From the NCBI RefSeq assembly GCF_963855985.1, contig NC_087092.1, positions 4,650,001 through 4,714,000 on the forward strand: a stretch of DNA of 64,000 nucleotides. Direction: 5' to 3'. Position numbers and translations under genes: made by a program. The stretch comes from Ostrinia nubilalis (lineage: Eukaryota > Arthropoda > Insecta > Lepidoptera > Crambidae). The notes below the pieces were generated by a model, which worked only from the letters and a program-made list of their open reading frames with translations, was not told the origin of the DNA and did no database searches. Positions 39,001 to 45,919 of the stretch are shown here, one piece after another (positions within the stretch are counted from its first letter, which is position 1; each line of letters begins with the position of its first letter).

Positions 39001-39039
39001 TGTTTCCTGTTCCCACAATTTAAGTTCTGTCCAAGATAG
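14742..39039 (+). CDS. fng: fringe: beta-1,3-N-acetylglucosaminyltransferase, 8 coding exons
   Basis: Fringe is a Golgi type II glycosyltransferase that adds GlcNAc to O-fucose on Notch EGF repeats and so biases Notch towards Delta over Serrate/Jagged. I joined 14742-15035, 20571-20619, 22169-22271, 34646-34793, 37085-37170, 37557-37627, 38181-38358 and 38985-39039. That is 984 nt, 327 residues plus TAG, with every phase matching. Visible in order: hydrophobic anchor at about 7-26; sequons N63-V-T and N112-[13 protein letters not shown] near 66; TWFFTD at 99-104; CCKMS in exon 3; FDDD at 154-157 (metal/UDP-GlcNAc binding); [10 protein letters not shown] at 204-213; LPDDVT at 240-245, holding the presumed catalytic Asp; and a Cys-rich C-terminal FCPR. 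Drosophila Fringe is about 412 residues, so the stem before the catalytic domain is short here. The start at 14742 has G at -3 and +4, and an in-frame TAG lies at 14706-14708. Identity is close to certain; the 5' UTR and any alternative first exon are not resolved. Confidence 0.96.
16190..16320. promoter_or_regulatory. GC-rich patch in fringe intron 1 with CACGTG palindrome
   Basis: About 130 bp of GC-rich DNA inside AT-rich intron 1, with CGCACGCGCCGCCCGGCGC and a perfect 12-bp palindrome GGTCACGTGACC at 16293-16304. TCACGTGA is a classic bHLH-zip (USF/TFE/Myc-type) site. It may be an intronic enhancer or alternative promoter. Reading frames on the minus strand here are probably incidental. 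Confidence 0.35.
19389..19442 (-). repeat. RTE-related tail remnant with (ATG)n
   Basis: On the minus strand, TTCAATAGTGGACGTCCTAT then GGCTGAGATGATGATGATG. The AGTGGACGTCxxxTGGCTGA ending is shared with RTE elements, but the tail is (ATG)n. A shorter relative is at 28458-28488 (TGGACGTCATATGGCTGAAA on the minus strand). Confidence 0.55.
20166..20370 (+). mobile_element. short non-autonomous Helitron
   Basis: Starts ATCCTACTTATATTATACGA and ends GCGGGTGAAGCCGCGGGCAA-AAGCTAG, with the GC-rich hairpin just before the CTAG terminus. This is the pattern of the abundant short Lepidopteran Helitrons. In fringe intron 1, 200 bp before exon 2. Confidence 0.75.
20571..20619 (+). CDS. fng: fringe exon 2
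   Basis: A 49-nt microexon-like segment after TTTGTTTCAG and before GTAAGT. It encodes [16 protein letters not shown] and leaves one base (phase 1). The TWFFTD motif directly continues the exon 1 end (WFQLAKEQ) as in other Fringe proteins, which fixes both junctions. Too short for ordinary ORF calling. Confidence 0.95.
20935..21005 (+). repeat. dispersed GATGCCACAGT repeat, copy 3
   Basis: AAAATAGCATCTATTACAAC, then ATAAGATCCCACAATGTTAA and CTTGATGTACT. Confidence 0.55.
21067..21216. repeat. Harbinger-like MITE, copy 1
   Basis: Inverted ends CACCCGTATTCACAAAC / GTTTGTGAATACGGGCG with TTA on both sides (21064-21066, 21217-21219). Internal words GCTTAAGTGAAGCAGCAAAT and GAACGCACAGAGTTGAATA are shared with two other copies. 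A 3-bp TTA duplication suggests PIF/Harbinger. In fringe intron 2. Confidence 0.75.
21361..21425 (-). repeat. SINE head remnant (same family as 50741-51022)
   Basis: On the minus strand the CCGTTTGGTGTTGTGGTTCG word, followed by GGACTATTATGCCGAGAGGT and CCCGGGTCCGAT, matches the SINE head with changes in both promoter boxes. No body or tail is recognisable. Lies in fringe intron 2. Confidence 0.6.
21462..21518 (-). repeat. dispersed GATGCCACAGT repeat, copy 4
   Basis: Minus-strand words ATCACCCCTATTACAATTGC and GATCACAGTATTACCACCAT, then GATGTGC. Confidence 0.4.
22169..22271 (+). CDS. fng: fringe exon 3
   Basis: 103 nt between the acceptor TTATCAG and the donor GTGAGT. It encodes [19 protein letters not shown], then [14 protein letters not shown], covering the conserved CCKM segment and the FLESGK that precedes the DDD motif. 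Starts in phase 1 and ends in phase 2. Two small palindromic elements follow within about 160 bp. Confidence 0.95.
22300..22391. repeat. small MITE with CAGTCAGCGTCAAA-type ends
   Basis: ACAGTCAGAGTCAAAAAGTT at the left and TTTGACGCTGACTG at the right are inverted. A partial relative (CACTCAGCGTCAAATGG, then CCCAAAGTGGCC) lies at 55678-55715. Confidence 0.55.
22427..22606. repeat. 180-bp MITE with GAGGGCT ends, copy 1
   Basis: Left GAGGGCTTAGTGTGAGTTTA-CATCAAACG and right CGTTTGATGTAAACTCACAA-TCAGCCCTC are long inverted repeats. The interior GCTGTACAATCCGTCA and T-rich ACGCGCT recur inverted in the copy at 34812. Begins 155 bp after fringe exon 3. Confidence 0.75.
25399..25512. repeat. Harbinger-like MITE, copy 2
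   Basis: GCCGTATTCACAAAC ... GTTTGTGAATACGGACG with TTA before and TAA after. Same orientation as copy 1, with an internal deletion relative to it. In fringe intron 3. Confidence 0.75.
27971..28199 (+). mobile_element. short non-autonomous Helitron with (GACT)n
   Basis: A TATAATAATATATAACTC-type start, a (GACT)n run at about 28001-28030, then CATGCAGGTAGATGTTATG-type body and the end TACGAAGTCGCGGGCGGCCG-CTAGT. Same subfamily as 31951-32160. Confidence 0.75.
29092..29204. repeat. MITE with CACCATCAAT ends
   Basis: GCTTGTTTTCACCATCAATC-CCTA at the left pairs with TAGGAATTGATGGTGCAAAC-GGGC at the right, and ACCCCTATG with CATAGGGGT inside. Fringe intron 3. Confidence 0.65.
29279..29396. repeat. 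MITE with TTGTGAA(C/T)TC ends
   Basis: GTGAAATTGTGAACTCGGACAG and CTGACGGAATTCACAATTTTAC are imperfect inverted ends, with internal TCAGATTATAATCTGA. Confidence 0.5.
29968..30036 (+). repeat. dispersed GATGCCACAGT repeat, copy 5
   Basis: AAAATCGCCTCTATTACAAC, then ACAAGATAGCTACAGTGTTA and GGTGGATGTGCC. Confidence 0.5.
31033..31153. repeat. MITE with GTCCAAACGA ends
   Basis: GCGTCCAAACGATCTGTTCT and TCCGTCGTTTGGACTC, plus AAAAACAGTG/CACTGTTTTT inside. Arms interrupted by small indels. Confidence 0.5.
31951..32160 (+). mobile_element. short non-autonomous Helitron with (GACT)n
   Basis: Start TATCTAAATATATAAAAGGA, a (GACT)n run, the shared body words TATCAACGCACAGCC and CTAAGAAAGGA, and the same end TACGAAGTCGCGGGCGGCCG-CTAG as the copy at 27971. 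Confidence 0.75.
32403..32531. repeat. MITE with GGTTGCACCA ends, copy 1
   Basis: GGCTGAGTTGCACCACCT and AAGATGGTGCAACCTAGTC are inverted. Body GTATGGAGTTTGACTGATTT. Related copies at 50498-50604 and 62391-62577. Confidence 0.65.
34646..34793 (+). CDS. fng: fringe exon 4 (DDD metal-binding motif)
   Basis: 148 nt. Encodes [16 protein letters not shown] followed by the NYLEDWYLG segment. D155-D157 form the DxD-type motif that coordinates Mn2+ and the donor nucleotide sugar in this family. The acceptor is AAACAG. The donor AAG/GTAGCT is the least consensus-like of the seven, and a MITE starts about 18 bp after it. Intron 3 before this exon is the longest, at 12.4 kb. Confidence 0.96.
34812..34980. 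repeat. MITE of the 22427 family, 18 bp after fringe exon 4
   Basis: GGGGGCTTAGTGCTACTTTA-GGTACATCAAACG at the left and CAAACTTGCACTAAGCA at the right, with TGACGGATTGTACAGCG in the interior, match the 22427-22606 element in the opposite orientation. More diverged. Starts 18 bp past the exon 4 end, next to a weak donor. Confidence 0.65.
35350..37023 (+). mobile_element. 5'-truncated LINE (CR1/jockey-like) in fringe intron 4
   Basis: A non-LTR retrotransposon copy in the same orientation as fringe. It begins in the reverse transcriptase coding region (5' truncation typical of LINEs), continues through a 3' UTR, has AATAAA at about 36995 and ends in an (ATCT)n tail at about 37005-37023. The short word CTAAAT occurs at 35344-35349 and 37021-37026 and may be a target-site duplication, though it overlaps the tail repeat. 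The intact reading frame suggests a fairly recent insertion. Confidence 0.85.
35376..36533 (+). CDS. LINE reverse transcriptase, N-terminally truncated
   Basis: About 386 codons open without interruption. Reverse transcriptase motifs in order: [11 protein letters not shown] (RT motif A, with the metal-binding Asp), [20 protein letters not shown] (motif B), YADDVQLY (motif C, catalytic DD), [12 protein letters not shown] (motif D) and NLGIVFD. A C-terminal domain follows, ending [20 protein letters not shown] and then KTLLKSALL. The endonuclease domain and first RT motifs are missing, so the copy cannot retrotranspose alone. The frame stays open upstream of 35376 to the truncation point, so the ATG there is not a true start. 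Clade (CR1/L2/Daphne-like versus jockey) is a guess from motif style. Confidence 0.88.
   Translation: MALLDFSRAFDSISIPLLLAKMSYYGFDTHTVTWFASYLSGRHQSVKLRKEDGSYSISEPSVVNRGVPQGSILGPLLFILYSADLVHVIKHCKYHCYADDVQLYIASDPTEIHTASRALNDDLDAIAIWSNDNALSLNPTKSKLMVLGSSKLTERIVNADPVVKIMDTVIEMVKETRNLGIVFDAGLRFESHVLGLVRSCFYRLKILYKVRNLLSEKSRIVLCESLVLSRLNYGDLVYGPRLLSKTKRMIQRVQNACARFCFNIPPRTHVSPFLNSASMLNMESRRRLHMATLMFDLVSLESPEYLHAKLRFSDFHRRYGPGLPRSARVPLAMHKHRTVGFTGSFRYQATKCWNNIPPPIRAAKSKHAFKTLLKSALLESQKPVT
37085..37170 (+). CDS. fng: fringe exon 5
   Basis: 86 nt after TTTGTTTCAG, ending at the donor GTAGGC. Encodes [20 protein letters not shown], then [18 protein letters not shown] is diagnostic for the Fringe/core-1-like beta-1,3-glycosyltransferase fold. 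A LINE 3' end lies only 61 bp upstream of the exon, leaving a short stretch for branch point and pyrimidine tract. Confidence 0.96.
37557..37627 (+). CDS. fng: fringe exon 6 (catalytic Asp segment)
   Basis: 71 nt after TTGCAG, ending at GTGAGT. Encodes [20 protein letters not shown], then FII. The LPDD segment holds the presumed catalytic base of Fringe enzymes. Phase 2 in, phase 1 out, so the split codon with exon 7 restores the conserved E of FIIEHL. Confidence 0.95.
38181..38358 (+). CDS. fng: fringe exon 7
   Basis: 178 nt after TTCCAG, ending at GTGAGT. Encodes [20 protein letters not shown], then [20 protein letters not shown] and [15 protein letters not shown] and the SFSYA block match the conserved C-terminal part of Fringe. 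Ends in phase 2 with CG of an Arg codon. Other frames across this exon are open but are shadows. Confidence 0.96.
38387..38516. repeat. Harbinger-like MITE, copy 3, 28 bp after fringe exon 7
   Basis: CGCCCGTATTCACAAAC ... GTTTGTGAATACGGGCG, TTA on both sides (38384-38386, 38517-38519), inverted relative to copies 1 and 2. It starts 28 bp beyond the last base of exon 7, inside the 626-bp intron 7, which it makes up about a fifth of. Confidence 0.8.
38985..39039 (+). CDS. fng: fringe exon 8 (C-terminus and stop)
   Basis: A 55-nt terminal coding exon after TTGTTACAG. It completes the Arg codon and encodes [17 protein letters not shown] followed by TAG at 39037-39039. The LHCxLFPxFxFCP ending is characteristic of Fringe proteins and shows that the gene is complete. 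It was found by extending the exon 7 phase, since it is too short for ORF calling. Confidence 0.94.
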
Positions 39040-39141
39040 CGGCGGATCCCGAAGAACTAATTAAGTAATCCATTCTGTACACCGTTGTTTTAAAATGTAT
39101 AGTCCTTTATTGTTATTTCACTATGTAGAAAGTACACTAAT

Positions 39142-39326
39142 ACGGGGTTATTTTTTATTTTATTTTTTTATTTGTATATGAGTCTTCCTTATTTTTTTTA
39201 TTATTCAATTATGTACATACGTGAAACATAATAGGACACAAGTTATTTTTTGTTTCTTTTTTTTAACTGGATAATCAATGTGTAAACTGTTATTATTTTT
39301 TTATTTTACGTTAAAAATAACCCCGT
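39142..39326. repeat. small inverted-repeat element
   Basis: ACGGGGTTATTTTT at 39142-39155 is inverted at about 39313-39326 (AAAAATAACCCCGT). The centre is T-rich. MITE-like, single copy here. Lies about 100 bp after the fringe stop codon. Confidence 0.45.
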
Positions 39327-39430
39327 TTATCTGGAAATAACTTTGGTTATTTATAAAACAATTATTATGAAGTTTTCATTGCGCGGTCGATGTAATTTCA
39401 TCGCGCAATCAAAGATCCATTTGCAGAATT

Positions 39431-39631
39431 ATGGAAGAAAGCCATTTGCTTTTAGATTGTGATATTAATTTATTTATAGAAGGCGAACAACACGAAAGTT
39501 TGAATTGTATCCTGAAATATGTAGAAGATGTAAATAGAGCTAATTATTCTGTTAAAGATAAAAGAGAAAAGAAAAAATATCAACGTAAAATATTTAAAGC
39601 TTACATCAAGCTCGCCAAAAGAAAATTATAA
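39431..39631 (+). CDS. small unassigned reading frame (66 codons)
   Basis: ATG-initiated frame with an acidic first half (MEESHLLLDCDINLFIEGEQ) and a lysine-rich C-terminus (KDKREKKKYQRKIFKAYIKL). A hairpin TTGCGCG...CGCGCAA lies upstream and AATAAA 70 bp downstream. I recognise no family. It could be a small host or transposon gene next to the 39736 element, part of the fringe 3' UTR, or chance. No splice or homology evidence. Confidence 0.2.
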   Translation: MEESHLLLDCDINLFIEGEQHESLNCILKYVEDVNRANYSVKDKREKKKYQRKIFKAYIKLAKRKL

Positions 39632-39735
39632 AGTAGATTAACATAGTGTTAAACGTAAATATATTTTATTGTTATTAATTGATAAATCTGTGATATTAGA
39701 ATAAACATAAGTTTAAACGGACGTTGTGCTAATAA

Positions 39736-41831
39736 AGGGTCAATCTTGAAATTGGGCGTATTCGGTTGATTCCCCTGGCACTTTTTAAAACTTAAGAGTT
39801 TAAACTTTTACTAACAAAAGGCTAAATATCACATCATTGTAAACATATTTCACAAATAGGCATCACTGTCACATGTTTAGATAAAAAGATATATGACTTT
39901 AAAATTTTGGTGCCAGGGGAATCAATATAAGATGCCAGGGGAATCAAAATAAAACATTTTGTATAGAATAATCGTTTATTTTAATTAAACTTATCAGACT
40001 TTTGGTTTCATTTATTATCATTAATCTTATAAGTAGTATTATAAAAAAAAAAAACAATATCTCTCTCTAGGAACTATCAATGAACTGTAACAAATCAACA
40101 TAAATATCTAAAAACTATCAAATTATTCTAACGTAAACAAATTCTAACACAAGTCAATATTGTAGACGGTATTGTATGCATAAAAGTACAACACCTTTTT
40201 AAACGGCAACAATGACGCTATATTATGTAACTAACAGGGATGAAGTTTCTCAAAAACGTATGAACCTGAAAAAATAAATTGATGTGATTTGCAAATGGAC
40301 AAACAATAAATTATTCATCAGTAGAATCCGACTCTTCCCCGCCATAGAGAGCAGACGTTACTATTTTACACATAGAATCGGAAATTAAGATTTTATTTTA
40401 CTGAAGGCACATTAATCCATAAGCTATCATCAGATGGAATATGATTATCCGATTGAATGCTCTGAACTTCAGTTGCAGCTAGCCCATAATTTGGGTTCGA
40501 AGTAGAAAGTTTATCGAAGTAATTTTCTTTTACGGTCTTGTTTGATTTCGCGGTTTCAGATGTACCAGTGCTGTGCACATTTGAACTTTTGATATTATAA
40601 AAATCTATATGTTGACCATGAGGACAATGAATTGGTTCTTCCGATCATTTTTCTAAATGACAGCTAAGATGTCTCATGGCGAGGACTTCGGGAGTTTTAT
40701 TGATCCATATCACCTGATGAACATCCATGGTGCCCCGGAATTCTCTTAAATCAGAGGGAATTAACAGATCCTTCTCCAACATACGATTTTTGAACCTCCG
40801 CTATCGTAACTCCCGGACATTTATCTTTAAGATAGCTGATAAGGACATTAATGTTTGGAATGTCATTGCCTTCAGCGACGATTCGATCTGCTATTCTTTT
40901 CAATACTTCGCCCACGCCATCGGGAGCTCCTTTGCCGTGTCCTTTCTCAAAGTAATTCCAGATTACACGCCGTACTTACTTGCATAATCCTAGTGAAGCT
41001 TACCCATCACGCAAACCTATAATCATAATATGAGAGTATGATAATGTAAGGAAGCTTTGATTCCCCTGGTATTTTGCCAGGGGAATCAATGCCAGGGGAG
41101 TCAAGAAAAGTGAATCTTCTTTCGATTTTGTTTAAATGGATTGATTTTTGCCAATGATTATTATAAAAACAATTAACAGTCCTATATACCCTACTATTAA
41201 TCCTAGTAAAGAAATTCTTAATCATCAAAAAAGATTTTTTATAGTGGCCAAGGTAATCAATGACCTAGTGAAACAAAGCCAGGGGAATCACATTCTTACC
41301 TTCGTAAGTCCGGCTTGGAAACGTCAAGACGTGCGACCTCTCCTCGTGATGTTCAGAGCGCGACTAAAGCCACTTGCCGATGTGCACGCCTTCACCGTAG
41401 ACATTTATAATAGCCAGGCAGGTGGCATTTAGTGACGCGCCAAGGGAATCAATCGTTGCGCTCGGACAAACACAAACTATTTTTTAAATAAAAAAGAGTG
41501 ACTGGCACAGACTTTGTGTATTTATTAAATCATTAAACAACTCACCCTTTAACTCTTAAATTACAAAAAATCTTAAATTTATCACTATAGATAGGTAAAT
41601 TATTAATGGTTTGTTCAAAAAATTACAAAGGGACAGCCCAGGGGAATCAAATATCAAGGCTTCGAAGATTTTATTCCGATGTTTTAAGCTAAAATAAACA
41701 CTGTTTTTGTTGTGCCCCATTTCATTTAAACATGAAAGTAACAGAAAAAAAATATCTTACATTAAAATTTAAGCGTTATGGGTAGTTTTTTCCCCCGGAC
41801 AGTGTTTTTTTTGGCTTTCAAGATTGACCCT
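39736..41831. mobile_element. unclassified 2.1 kb DNA transposon with repeated CCAGGGGAATCAA motifs
   Basis: Perfect 16-bp inverted ends: AGGGTCAATCTTGAAA at 39736-39751 and its complement at 41816-41831. Inside, the motif CCAGGGGAATCAA or a near copy occurs nine times in both orientations (39766, 39913, 39935, 41057, 41077, 41092, 41279, 41440, 41638), clustered towards the two ends. The centre carries a broken minus-strand coding region. The target duplication is unclear; ACGTTGT occurs just outside both ends but at different distances. Confidence 0.65.
40393..40975 (-). pseudogene. broken transposon-borne gene, conserved GHGKGAPDG motif
   Basis: Reading the minus strand, one open segment begins at about 40975 with RRVIWNYFEKGHGKGAPDGV and continues to 40751. 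After a frameshift near 40760 the coding resumes as LIPSDLREFRGTMDVHQVIW and runs to 40393, with one in-frame TGA at 40645-40647 (the second part includes HCPHGQHIDFYN and ends NVPSVK). A GHGKG-x-DG motif recurs, as I recall, in uncharacterised insect and cnidarian repeat-borne proteins. I cannot name the family. It is probably the former transposase or an accessory gene of the surrounding element, now dead. Confidence is moderate that it was coding, low for its role. Confidence 0.5.
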
Positions 41832-42060
41832 AAAACGTTGTAATTTAAAGTCTCAGTCAGAAATGTTATGACATTGTTAGTAAATTAAGTTGTTTATGAA
41901 ATAAACAATTATAACTTTTAATTGACGGACTATTATTTCCTAACACCGTAACGAATCGGCCTCCACCCACACCTTGTTTTATTGCTCGGCCAAAGGTTTT
42001 TGTTCGAATGTATCCTTTATTACACTCAGGCTCATAAAATATTTTGAAACGACATTTTTA

Positions 42061-42236
42061 AGAGTAGGTGCACACCGTTGATTTTTCGTCAGCCGATAGT
42101 TTATTCGGGCAGTTGATCAGTATGGGCATGTATGGGAGTGCGCACACTACGCCGATTCGATTTGGCCGATTCTTCATACAAATTAAAATCGGGCACAACT
42201 ATCGGCCAACTAAAAATCAACGGTGTGCGCCTACTC
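42061..42236. repeat. 176-bp MITE, copy 2 (inverted)
   Basis: Ends AGAGTAGGTGCACACCGTTG and CAACGGTGTGCGCCTACTC, flanked by TTA and TAA. Internal GATCAGTATGGGCATGTATG is the complement of the copy 1 centre. PIF/Harbinger-like by target size, uncertain. Confidence 0.75.
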
Positions 42237-42239
42237 TAA

Positions 42240-45200
42240 AGCTCTGTTCAATCTCAAGCAAGATTAAAGTCGGTTATTACAAAAATATCATTCACAGATT
42301 TTGTCCAGGTATAGGTATAAAATATTGAAAAACAGGATAAGAATACCTCAGTCTTTAATCACTGTCAAATAAGTAGAGCACCTTTAGGATAGATTACACT
42401 AATAAGTGAGCTTAACTTTACCAAAAAATACACAAAAATATATTTAAAATACTGAACCGGATACTTATAATTACTGTTCGTGAAACATTCGTAACAACTC
42501 GTAGGTGAAACTTAATGATGCCGTGCAACACGATGTCCAAAAAATCAATTCAACAGAAAGCTGTTACAGAACTGTAATCTAAAATTAAATATCAACATGC
42601 AACCTGCAATTGCGTGTTTTCTCGAATAACTGTTGCTAATTCGAAATACATTATGGTGAATGCTACCATCCGTGCAGTGGGTGTCGCGAATCGTCACTGC
42701 CTGTCTGGGCGTCACCTTACAAGGCAACCGCTTATACCGCATTCAAGGAATGCAGGGTGACTGTCCTCTGTTCCACGCGATCCATTTTCAGTTCCACCAC
42801 CTTGTCTCTAAGCCCAATATCGAAGAGCAACCGCCACTTACATGCTGTACTTCTTTTCATTCATTTGACAGCTTTTAAAATATAGAATGCGCATTCAATC
42901 GCATAAATTCACACTACCTTACAAGCGAGGTTTTACGCTAGAGTAAGGGACATGTGAATGGGGCATTAAAGTAGGTAAGACGTTAACACCTGCAACGAAT
43001 TAGTGTATCGGGCACGACTTCCAGCTTGCACCGTAAAGGGTGTAAAGTCGAGAGCACGATTTAGATGCATTTTTCGCCTTAATCGGACAAACCAATACGG
43101 CGCGCGAAAGGTCTCTAACGCAAGCCTTGAAAGATTGCGGACTAGTTGCAGAAATTTACGGCAACCTTCGGGAATGCTAAGCGTATGGTAAATAAATAAT
43201 TTTGGTAATGCGAAATCGTGTCTTATAATCGTGATCGTGTTTGAAATGGTACTTCTATCCGCAATGACTGCTACACAATTCTACAGTTAAACGATATGAT
43301 TCTTCTAAAATGATCGTGCATTTCTAATCTATATTAAAAGCTTTACGTTAATCAAAGACTTCTCAGGAGTTGACAAGCTGTCCAGAATAAAATTGTGCTA
43401 TATCGTGGGCGAGAAATGTCTACCTAACTTCAACGATCATAAAAAAAAATTAGTACGTTTTATCGATATCATTAATGTTTGACCGATGTATTAGTTTGTC
43501 AACTACTACCATCGCGGCGCATCTGTTAAGGATTCGAGGCTGTTCCTAATCGACTAAATAGGTTGTGATACCGATCACAAACTACGGGAGCAATATTATT
43601 CCTATTCCAGGCAACATATCTAATGGTACCTTAGGTACATAGAACTTTTTGTATACATAATCGTAAATGTTTCATAAACTAGCAATATACTCCCTTAAAG
43701 AGTTATGGCAGCAACTGGATATTGGAAATTAACCTATGCCACGCTCAAATTCAATAGATCAGGCCAAAGATCAGCATGGCTGACGTGTTGTGAATGCGTT
43801 TAAATTGCGTCAACCACAACGAGGTGTGACCGCGGGTCATCGTGAGAACTTTTAGCCGATTTTTATGGCTGGAAAAAATTCTTTGAGATACTTTGAATGA
43901 TTAATTAAAGTGATTGACATGCTCCATTCGTTCCGCGGAGGAGGGTCCGGACAGTTTCCATTCGGAAGCACCTGGTTCTGGTCTTTCTTTTCTCTCTGAT
44001 CGATTAATACTGCAGAGTCATTACACGTAATAGGGTCCCGCCATAATTTGTTCTGCCGCATGAACTCAGTTGTGGCATCGTGAAATTTAAACTGATTAAG
44101 CCTTTTATACGGATATTTGGAGGGTTTTGAATATTCAGCTGGCCCTGTCTCTATGTAGTTACTTAATTATGTACCACACGCGTGTCGTTTTTATCTTTTC
44201 TTGATAAGAAGGAGGGTTTAAATATTGAAACTTTACGAGCGTTTAAGAGACGACATTATTCTATGCGGTTGGTAGCGGACTTGTGAAATCTAAAGGTGCT
44301 TTCAAGATAGAGTCGTGTTTGAAGCAGCGTTGCAGTTAGTGACTCTATATGATGCGACTGTCACGCCATTGGCAAATCTCATTAATTTTAAGACATAAAA
44401 TAATAGAAGTGCTGCTTTTACAGCTACAATGAGGCACCTAAAATGAAGATTATGCAATCTAAATTATATTTTATATTGGAAGTCTAACAAAGTAACTTTT
44501 CATTTGCCACTTCTCAGCGACTGCTGATATTTCTCTTGTTTTTTCGATGGTCTCACAGTGTAATGCTGACTTGATCATGAAAAATTCACCTTAATAGGGG
44601 CTTTATACAAGAAATTTAACCTGAGAAGGGGCTTTAGTATAAAAAGGGAATTAAATTCCAATAAAATCCATAAGTTTAAGGCGAGTTATCACTAGACAAT
44701 CATTGACGCGCAGAAGTCACGCCACTGCAGCACTGCAGCGTTTCTACGAGTAGGTTTAAGCGTCTATTTGAATGCAGCCTAACTCTCGTATCTATGAAAA
44801 ACTTTCGAACGGTTCGAACCAGCCCGGAGCAGAACGATTAACCTAACTGGTCCACGAATTAATGGTTTCGAATAAACATAATTAAGCTTTCAAAGAAAGC
44901 CGATTGATCTTTGGCCCATTAGTTTGGGAATGACACTCAATTAAATGTGGGTCCATTTGTTTCGACGTCAGCGTACTTCTTTTGCTTTATCTATACTCTG
45001 TAGTTTAGTGGGTTGTCTTGTCTGATACCCATTAACTGATTTAGGTACGAGCGTGCGCGTTGAATTTTGATCAGCCTCTATGTTGCGGCCTGGGTTGCCG
45101 CAGTCTCATTTATTTTTTAAATCCTCTTGGCTTCCAAGACAATCACCAGTGTTACTTTAGGTCTTATTTAGACATTGTTAAGAAGGCAACAAATACAAAG

Positions 45201-45911
45201 AAGGCGATTTAGGTATACATGCTTAATTTATATGTGTTAACTTACACAACAAAAGCTGTACTGTTAATGGAAATTCTTTCTGGAAGTGCTCATAAATTGC
45301 TTCATCAAAAATGTACCATAACGAACCACATCTTTTTATTAGTGTCAAAATACATTATCCCTCGGAACAAGGACCTTAATTAATCTTCGTAATTAAAGGC
45401 GTCAAGAGTTAATTTATATAAATGGCGGTGGGTATTTTGCGTGTAATATTAATAACTATTCGGTGACCGGTTGGACGTCATTCCACCTTTTAATTATTTC
45501 GTTCGAAGAATACGGGCCCTTGAAATTAACTGAGCAAATTTATCAGTTCGTTCTGTGAAATGTCGTAGACATAATTAAGAAACCATAAAAAATACACATT
45601 ATCATGTTAAAATGATACCTGCTGGTTATACTGCTATCATAATAATATTAACATTTTATGCCTTGATTATATTAATGAGTGCTTTGCTTAATAATGATAA
45701 AAATTAGTGAATACTTTATTCGAGGTAAGGCTAGCTTAACCCAGCAGTGGGTGATTGGATGAAATTATGAAAATATTTATTCCTAAAAGAATGTATTATG
45801 TAATTGCAATTGAAAATGTTAATGTATACTTTACCTTTAATCAGACATCTAAAACGAGATAGCTTTCAGATAATCAACAGGTATCAAACTCTTATGGCTT
45901 AAGCGTTAAGG
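42240..45911. other. no feature seen
   Basis: 3.7 kb with no recognisable gene or element. The 72-codon frame at 42660-42878 and the 69-codon minus-strand frame at 43852-44061 show no family motif. Composition is more even than in repeat-rich parts, so unrecognised regulatory or non-coding RNA sequence is possible. Confidence 0.5.
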
Positions 45912-45919
45912 ATCTATAG

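Larger units (their letters stand above)
39040..39736 (+). other. fringe 3' flank / probable 3' UTR with AATAAA sites
   Basis: No AATAAA occurs soon after the stop. The first good candidates are AATAAA at 39700-39705 and 39731-39736, so the 3' UTR may extend about 0.7 kb. If so it would include the palindrome at 39142-39326 and the short reading frame at 39431-39631. This extent is inferred; transcript ends are not visible in DNA. Confidence 0.4.
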
